DNA of 9,739 nucleotides from Thermoproteota archaeon. Its GTDB lineage: Archaea > Thermoproteota > Thermoprotei_A > Sulfolobales > Desulfurococcaceae. Both the position numbers and the translations under genes were made by a program. The stretch is from positions 1 through 9,739 of the forward strand of contig JAADCY010000019.1 in the NCBI GenBank assembly GCA_013154205.1, given 5' to 3'. Below, one piece after another: positions 6,407-9,739 of the stretch. Position 1 is the first letter of the stretch, and every line of letters starts with the position of its first letter. The notes under the pieces are model-generated. The model worked only from the letters and a program-made list of their open reading frames with translations. It was not told the origin of the DNA and made no database searches.

Positions 6407-7004
6407 TCAAGACTATCTTATCAGTAGCTCTATATACTTCATACCCGTGTTTCTCAATGCATATAGGATCAACTACAAGAACAACTGGTCTACCATGCCT
6501 CCTACCTGTGTCTACAGCTGTTTTCTCATCAATGGTTAAATGGACATATTGGCGCTTCATAGGTTTTATCCCCTCTTTTAGGATACTCTCTAGTGATGAA
6601 GTAGATGTGCCGTGATACAGTGGCTTGTTCCATGTAATCCGTGGATAACTAATTGATATCTTGAAGCTGTGACCATATCTTGCCCTTATCTTATCATTTC
6701 TTATCTCAAATCTACCTTTAGGGTCTAGTCTAGCTATAGCAATTATATGCTCATAAGTGACCCATTGGTAGAGCTCTTTATTCCGCCAGCACTCCTTTAT
6801 ACCCCTTACAAGATCATCTATCCCTACCCATCCTTCCTTATCTGGCTCAACACATGCCTCGCGGGGAAAATGTCTAAGGATGCCGCTTATCAGCTTACTG
6901 AGCTTAATACGTTTTACCGGGTCAAGTAATAATATCCATCCACTCCTACACTCGCCCGGGTCTTCAACAAACCTTCCATCTGCACATTTATATATTGGCT
7001 TCAA
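6360..7004 (-). CDS. kptA: RNA 2'-phosphotransferase (Tpt1/KptA family)
   Basis: The enzyme transfers an internal RNA 2'-phosphate to NAD+, giving ADP-ribose 1'',2''-cyclic phosphate and nicotinamide; in archaea the natural target is debated. The catalytic residues of the yeast enzyme are all visible: R44-H45 (LSKLISGILRH), R107 (IRARYGHS, 106-113) and R151 (MKRQYVHL), with YHGTS at 130-134. The segment EGIKPMKRQYVHL is as in other archaeal KptA proteins. The start is TTG at 7004, supported by a TATA element 27 nt upstream and no better in-frame start. About 33 residues precede the usual KLSKLI start and contain C7 and C19, perhaps a remnant or minimal metal site. The C-terminus (VPPDCIVRIKKI) is conserved, so the 47-nt overlap with the nuclease gene is real on this side. 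Confidence 0.93.
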   Translation of the reverse strand: MKPIYKCADGRFVEDPGECRSGWILLLDPVKRIKLSKLISGILRHFPREACVEPDKEGWVGIDDLVRGIKECWRNKELYQWVTYEHIIAIARLDPKGRFEIRNDKIRARYGHSFKISISYPRITWNKPLYHGTSTSSLESILKEGIKPMKRQYVHLTIDEKTAVDTGRRHGRPVVLVVDPICIEKHGYEVYRATDKIVLTRYVPPDCIVRIKKI

Positions 7005-7026
7005 TAACGTTCCCCGTTCCGCGATA

Positions 7027-7036
7027 CTATTATAAT
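7027..7036 (-). promoter_or_regulatory. TATA box of kptA (near-palindromic)
   Basis: On the minus strand the element reads ATTATAATAG, centred about 27 nt before the TTG at 7004. This predicts a leaderless kptA mRNA starting at or next to the TTG and supports that unusual start codon. The same near-palindromic element read on the plus strand would start transcription near 7057, at the foot of the hairpins described at 7060-7118. A second AT-rich candidate lies at 7042-7052. Confidence 0.5.
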
Positions 7037-7056
7037 GCAGGATAAAATATATGGTA

Positions 7057-7141
7057 GAACCAGCTATGAAGAGCGCGCCGGAAGCTGGAGCCTCTCCGTA
7101 GGCCAGGGCGGAGAGGCTATGAATGAATACTCTTTCTCTGA
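7057..7141 (+). ncRNA. Candidate structured RNA with tandem hairpins (unproven)
   Basis: Two perfect stems are adjacent with no gap: CCAGCT (7060-7065) with AGCTGG (7083-7088), then AGCCTCTCCG (7089-7098) with CGGAGAGGCT (7109-7118) around a 10-nt loop. This block is much more GC-rich than the AT-rich DNA on either side, which in hyperthermophiles marks structured RNA genes. A TATA-like element at 7027-7036 would start a plus transcript near 7057. Box-like pieces also occur: ATGAAGA (7066-7072), CTGG (7085-7088), ATGAATGA (7119-7126) and CTGA (7138-7141), with 12- and 11-nt spacers. These resemble degenerate C/D sRNA boxes, but none but the last is exact. The strand and the identity are uncertain. 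It lies between kptA and the glycosyltransferase-like gene. Confidence 0.3.
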
Positions 7142-7144
7142 GCC

Positions 7145-7178
7145 ATTAATAGATAAACTCTAAAGTTTATCTATTAAT
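7145..7178. repeat. 15-bp perfect AT-rich hairpin over the stop codon of the GT-like gene
   Basis: ATTAATAGATAAACT (7145-7159) and AGTTTATCTATTAAT (7164-7178) are perfect complements around the 4-nt centre CTAA. The TAG stop of the minus-strand gene (7162-7160) is in the loop and one arm encodes its last codons (IDKL). There is no T tract on either side, so it is not a standard intrinsic terminator. It may mark the 3' end of the mRNA, slow ribosome or polymerase, or bind a dimeric protein as DNA. Confidence 0.7.
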
Positions 7179-8149
7179 CCTAGCAAGTACTCGATCGTTT
7201 TCACCGGCTTTGGAGGGGAGACCTCTGTTCTTAGAGACGCTTGTTTAAACCTGTCGATGTTATTGAGTATTTCTAGTATTTTAGAAGCTATTGTCTCGGG
7301 ATCATTAGCTGGGCAGTAAACAATGAGTCTAGTATCTTCATAAACCCAGGCAATGCCCTGGTTCTTAGAGGTTATGATCGGGCGTCTACTACCGATTGCT
7401 TGTGCAACTATATTCGTCGCTTTGTAATCAGTATCTAGAACTATAACTGTAGTGAGTTTCGGCACTATATTCTCAAATGTATCTCCAACTATACATACTA
7501 CGCTCGGATCGATATTGCATCCTTCTCTAGGCTCCTTATCAAGGCCGATTATTATGAGCGGTTTTACCTCGACCTCTCTAAGTAGGCTAAGTAGTTTCAA
7601 TATGTTTTCTTTATCAATTGTTTTAGACACTAGGAGTATTTTAGGCGGATCAACAGGTATTTCCTCGATTATCTTCTCTTTTCTCCATGTATATAGCGGT
7701 ATGTAGATATAATCATATCTATCCAGTATAGAGCCGAACAAAACCCTTTCCCTTGGAGTAGTATATCCTATCATAACAAATGTTCCGCCCGCTCTAAGGC
7801 GACTTAAACCAATATTGACCGCTGAAACCAATGCTATGTTTTTGGAGCTACTACTATGATGTGGATCCGGAGGAATAACCAATAATAGAAATAATAGCTT
7901 TAACCTATTAATCACTGATAAGATCATTGGAAGGTGTTTATCGATTCTAGAAATAAGGATCAAACAGGCGTTTTTAGGGATCAGTTTTAATCCATGAATT
8001 TTCTCAATATATACTCTAAGATTCTTTAGCCGTATATCTCGGAGAGAAAAGTACTTTGTCTTCACACCGAGCTTATTGAAGAGCTCTAAGAATCTCTTGT
8101 CAAAATCAGGATCGTATCTGCTAATCACAAATATTTCTCTCCGCATCAT
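7160..8149 (-). CDS. GT-B glycosyltransferase-like protein (divergent)
   Basis: This 329-residue protein has the two-domain look of a GT-B (GT4-like) glycosyltransferase. Residues 1-155 alternate strands and helices, with a hydrophobic LLFLLLVIPPDPHH strand-turn (85-98). PPKILLVSKTIDKENILKLLSLL (168-190) opens the C-terminal Rossmann domain, followed by a IIIGL strand (199-203), CIVGDTFENIV (219-229), VIVLDTDYKATNIVAQAIGSRRPIITSK (235-262) and VYCPANDPETIASKILEIL (277-295). In active GT4 enzymes the donor-binding loop has a Glu where this protein has Q250 (NIVAQAIGSRRPII), so sugar-nucleotide binding may be altered. Substrate and even catalysis are unknown. It starts with ATGATG, has no Shine-Dalgarno site, and has a TATA-like element about 25 nt upstream. 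It is divergent from the radical SAM gene. Codon use is as in its neighbours. Confidence 0.68.
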   Translation of the reverse strand: MMRREIFVISRYDPDFDKRFLELFNKLGVKTKYFSLRDIRLKNLRVYIEKIHGLKLIPKNACLILISRIDKHLPMILSVINRLKLLFLLLVIPPDPHHSSSSKNIALVSAVNIGLSRLRAGGTFVMIGYTTPRERVLFGSILDRYDYIYIPLYTWRKEKIIEEIPVDPPKILLVSKTIDKENILKLLSLLREVEVKPLIIIGLDKEPREGCNIDPSVVCIVGDTFENIVPKLTTVIVLDTDYKATNIVAQAIGSRRPIITSKNQGIAWVYEDTRLIVYCPANDPETIASKILEILNNIDRFKQASLRTEVSPPKPVKTIEYLLGLIDKL

Positions 8150-8169
8150 ACATCATCAAATTAACTAAG

Positions 8170-8178
8170 GGATAAACG
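8170..8178 (-). promoter_or_regulatory. TATA-like element for the GT-like gene, in a divergent promoter region
   Basis: Minus-strand GTTTATCC lies centred about 25 nt before the ATG at 8149, predicting a leaderless transcript. The 51-nt gap also holds GATAAATACTTAT (8183-8195), which could serve the plus-strand radical SAM gene. The two promoters overlap closely, so the genes may compete for or share transcription factors. Confidence 0.4.
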
Positions 8179-8200
8179 CCAAGATAAATACTTATGGGAG

Positions 8201-9352
8201 ATGCTGACTTTGCCACGCGATCTACATGAAATAATGGAAATGAAAGAGGAGATAAAGAGCAAGCTCAAACAAAAATTATCGAAAAAAGAAATAAACGAGG
8301 CGCTCCACGACCATCATGCACATAGACGCCCAAGACCCTGCGGCCTAACTATTCATACAGGTATAGGCTGTCCGTTACAATGCACTTATTGTTACATATA
8401 CGATATGGGCTTCGGGATCACCGTGAAGCCATACCCGTTGAAACCGGAACAACTAGTCTATGCGCTTGTCTCCAACCCTTATTTCATCCCCGGTTCTGAG
8501 GGAACATTGGTAGCCCTTGGCTCGGTAACCGAGCCTTTCCTACCTCAGACGAAAGAGCTTACAATGAACTATATCAATGCAATAAGCACATATCTAGCAA
8601 ACCCCATACAGTTCTCAACTAAAATGTACATAGGTAAAAGTGATGCACGAAGAATAGCTGAACTAGACCCGGGGATAAGCCCCCTAATAACAATAATAAC
8701 GATTAAATACCGTTCAAAACTAGAACCCTATGCTCCCCCGCCAGAACTAAGGTTCAAAACAATAGAGAATCTAGCAGAGGCAGGCCTTAAACCGATATTA
8801 TTTTACAGGCCTATAATACCCGGGATAGCTGAGAAAGAATACACAGACATATTGAGAAAGGCGAAACATGCCGGAGCTATAGGAGTAGTTGCGGGCGGAC
8901 TACGAGTCACAGAAAACATACTGCGTAGACTCTACAAATACGGAATACCAGTTGATGAGATCGTGAAAAGGAGCCTACAACCGATTCGTGGTAAAAAACA
9001 AGTACCTATCAAAATAAATGATATCAAGAAAAATATAAGGGAAACAGCTCTTTCCCTCGACATGAAATACTTCCCACAAGCATGTATGGCCAACATATAT
9101 ACTCATGGTACATACTGTTTCCGCATGATCAGGGAACACATAGTGTCTAGACCTTACAGTCCTCCTGATCCAGATGAGATCAGAGATACAATAAGCAAAG
9201 CTGGTCTAGAATTGCTGGGCACTAGGATTGTAAGATATACACTTATCATACATGCAAGAGGGGCCTGTAATAAATTGGAGAAATTCCTGCTCGAAGAACT
9301 CATTAAGTATAAATACAGGATCTGTGTTTCGATCAGGATCGAGAAAACATAG
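8201..9352 (+). CDS. Radical SAM protein, SPL-like, with extra conserved-type cysteines
   Basis: The CxxxCxxC motif C57-C61-C64 (TGIGCPLQCTYCYIYDMGF) binds the 4Fe-4S cluster that cleaves S-adenosylmethionine. The sequence LGSVTEPFLPQ (107-116), RFKTIENLAEAGLKPILFYRPIIPGI (184-209) and VVAGGLRVTENILRRLY (229-245) recalls the spore photoproduct lyase-like branch of archaeal radical SAM proteins. The substrate is unknown. Further cysteines at C47, C295, C306, C356 and C375 could hold a second cluster or metal. Residues about 327-383 seem to be a separate small alpha/beta domain. The ATG at 8201 is the longest start; GGGAG (8196-8200) sits 9 nt before a TTG at 8210, which may be the real start (MPRDLHEIMEM). 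It is divergent from the GT-like gene and ends 1 nt from the convergent small gene. Confidence 0.85.
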   Translation: MLTLPRDLHEIMEMKEEIKSKLKQKLSKKEINEALHDHHAHRRPRPCGLTIHTGIGCPLQCTYCYIYDMGFGITVKPYPLKPEQLVYALVSNPYFIPGSEGTLVALGSVTEPFLPQTKELTMNYINAISTYLANPIQFSTKMYIGKSDARRIAELDPGISPLITIITIKYRSKLEPYAPPPELRFKTIENLAEAGLKPILFYRPIIPGIAEKEYTDILRKAKHAGAIGVVAGGLRVTENILRRLYKYGIPVDEIVKRSLQPIRGKKQVPIKINDIKKNIRETALSLDMKYFPQACMANIYTHGTYCFRMIREHIVSRPYSPPDPDEIRDTISKAGLELLGTRIVRYTLIIHARGACNKLEKFLLEELIKYKYRICVSIRIEKT

Positions 9353-9353
9353 T

Positions 9354-9578
9354 TTACTTTGACCTAATCTTAGCGATTATATCATTAGCTAGCTTCGCTA
9401 GATCATCAGCTGAAACTATGTCCCTCACATGGGTTTTCGATATATACAGGTCTACTTTACCCGTCAGTTTATCCTTAACTCTAATGATATCCGCGTCTTT
9501 TCGATGATATATGTCTAAGAGCTCCACCTGTTCTTTAGATAGTAGATCAGCGAGTATCCTGCTAGGCGTTTTCGGCAC
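9354..9578 (-). CDS. Small protein of unknown function
   Basis: I do not recognise this product. From the GTG at 9578 it has 74 residues; an in-frame GTG at 9587 would add three. AGGTG (9589-9585) overlaps the longer start but lies 6 nt before the GTG at 9578, so I chose 9578. The protein has an N-terminal helix (SRILADLLSKEQVELLDIYH), a charged strand pair (ADIIRVKDKLTGKVDLYIS) and a C-terminal helix (SADDLAKLANDIIAKIRSK). It has no cysteine, signal or membrane segment. The compact alpha-beta-beta-alpha look could fit a small nucleic-acid or protein-binding domain, but that is a guess. It is convergent with the radical SAM gene, with one base between the stops. Confidence 0.72.
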   Translation of the reverse strand: MPKTPSRILADLLSKEQVELLDIYHRKDADIIRVKDKLTGKVDLYISKTHVRDIVSADDLAKLANDIIAKIRSK

Positions 9579-9584
9579 GTTGAC

Positions 9585-9589
9585 CACCT
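9585..9589 (-). promoter_or_regulatory. Shine-Dalgarno AGGTG choosing GTG 9578
   Basis: Minus-strand AAGGTGGTC resembles the full archaeal site GAGGTGATC. The core AGGTG ends 6 nt before the GTG at 9578 and overlaps the GTG at 9587, so the inner start is favoured. Confidence 0.5.
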
Positions 9590-9633
9590 TTCAGCTTATG
9601 TCTTGAGACTGGGTTATTTTGAATCGAAAATGT

Positions 9634-9648
9634 AGTTAAATACTTTAT
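9634..9648. promoter_or_regulatory. Divergent promoter between the small gene and the 3'-edge gene
   Basis: GTTAAATACTTTAT is AT-rich on both strands. On the minus strand GTATTTAAC (9642-9634) would start a transcript near 9612, with a leader of about 34 nt to the GTG at 9578. On the plus strand TTAAATA (9636-9642) would start near 9665, leaving a 19-nt leader with AGGTG (9672-9676) 7 nt before the ATG at 9684. Confidence 0.45.
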
Positions 9649-9683
9649 CTGTCAATCAATGTTCTTTTGACAGGTGCCTAGAA

Positions 9684-9739
9684 ATGATTATGAAGCATAT
9701 TCGTTGGGGGGACGGCTACATCATATTAGAGCTGAGGGA
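9684..9739 (+). CDS. Start of an unidentified gene, cut by the window edge
   Basis: An ATG at 9684 opens 18 complete codons with no stop to the edge; the product begins MIMKHIRWGDGYIILELR. It is preceded by a Shine-Dalgarno AGGTG (9672-9676, 7-nt spacing) and a TATA element about 45 nt upstream, so it is very likely a real gene start. The RWGDGYIILELR strand pattern does not let me name a family. A second ATG two codons on is possible. Confidence 0.65.
   Translation, partial: MIMKHIRWGDGYIILELR

Noticed and set aside
7089..7118. Rho-independent terminator
   Set aside because: The 10-bp hairpin is followed on neither strand by a run of T, and archaeal termination does not depend on such hairpins.
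7005..7159. A tRNA or other classical RNA gene in the kptA upstream gap
   Set aside because: The stems do not fold into a cloverleaf, there is no T-loop GGTTCRA pattern, and the length is too short for RNase P or SRP RNA.
7057..7178. Insertion-sequence end or MITE
   Set aside because: There is no transposase, no paired terminal repeats of one kind and no target-site duplication visible; the hairpins differ from each other.
1..9739. CRISPR array, defence island or prophage
   Set aside because: No spaced direct repeats, integrase, capsid or Cas-like genes are seen; genes are housekeeping-like and codon use is uniform.

Overview
The window looks like chromosome of a hyperthermophilic crenarchaeon (Thermoproteota), most likely of the Desulfurococcales type. 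The grounds are protein content and gene signals, not a database match. The proteins include a Sulfolobus-like hexameric methylthioadenosine phosphorylase, an archaeal KptA/Tpt1 RNA 2'-phosphotransferase, a TRAM-domain protein, a DUF355-type 'adenosine-specific kinase' and an archaeal HD phosphohydrolase. Ile is often ATA and Arg often AGA/AGG. Several genes have an AT-rich TATA element about 25-30 nt before the start codon, as in leaderless archaeal mRNAs, while others carry GGTG-type Shine-Dalgarno sites and some start with GTG or TTG.

Layout, left to right. Positions 1-732 (+) hold a TRAM-domain RNA-binding protein, whose frame is open to the left edge, followed by a small unknown protein. 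Positions 814-2223 (+) hold a SAMHD1-like HD phosphohydrolase under its own TATA box, convergent with an adenosine-specific kinase family gene on the minus strand (2241-2738). Divergent from that is a two-gene unit joined by an ATGA overlap: an unknown protein with an extreme Lys/Arg tail, then the methylthioadenosine/purine nucleoside phosphorylase. Cysteinyl-tRNA synthetase (4272-5708) follows and overlaps by ATGA a PD-(D/E)XK nuclease with a predicted C-terminal HTH. That nuclease overlaps tail-to-tail with kptA (minus). An intergenic stretch with two GC-containing hairpins and a 15-bp AT-rich perfect hairpin separates kptA from a minus-strand GT-B glycosyltransferase-like gene. A divergent radical SAM protein (8201-9352), a small unknown minus-strand protein and the first 18 codons of a further plus-strand gene close the window.

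Functionally this is a housekeeping region. Its themes are tRNA and RNA metabolism (cysS, kptA, TRAM protein) and nucleotide or nucleoside handling (HD phosphohydrolase, adenosine-specific kinase, MTA phosphorylase). Unassigned proteins fill the rest: the Lys-tailed protein, the nuclease-HTH protein, the radical SAM protein and the glycosyltransferase-like protein. There is no CRISPR array, insertion sequence, tRNA or rRNA gene. No stretch over 300 bases lacks a gene. The most unusual parts are the structured DNA at 7057-7178 and the Lys/Arg-tailed protein.
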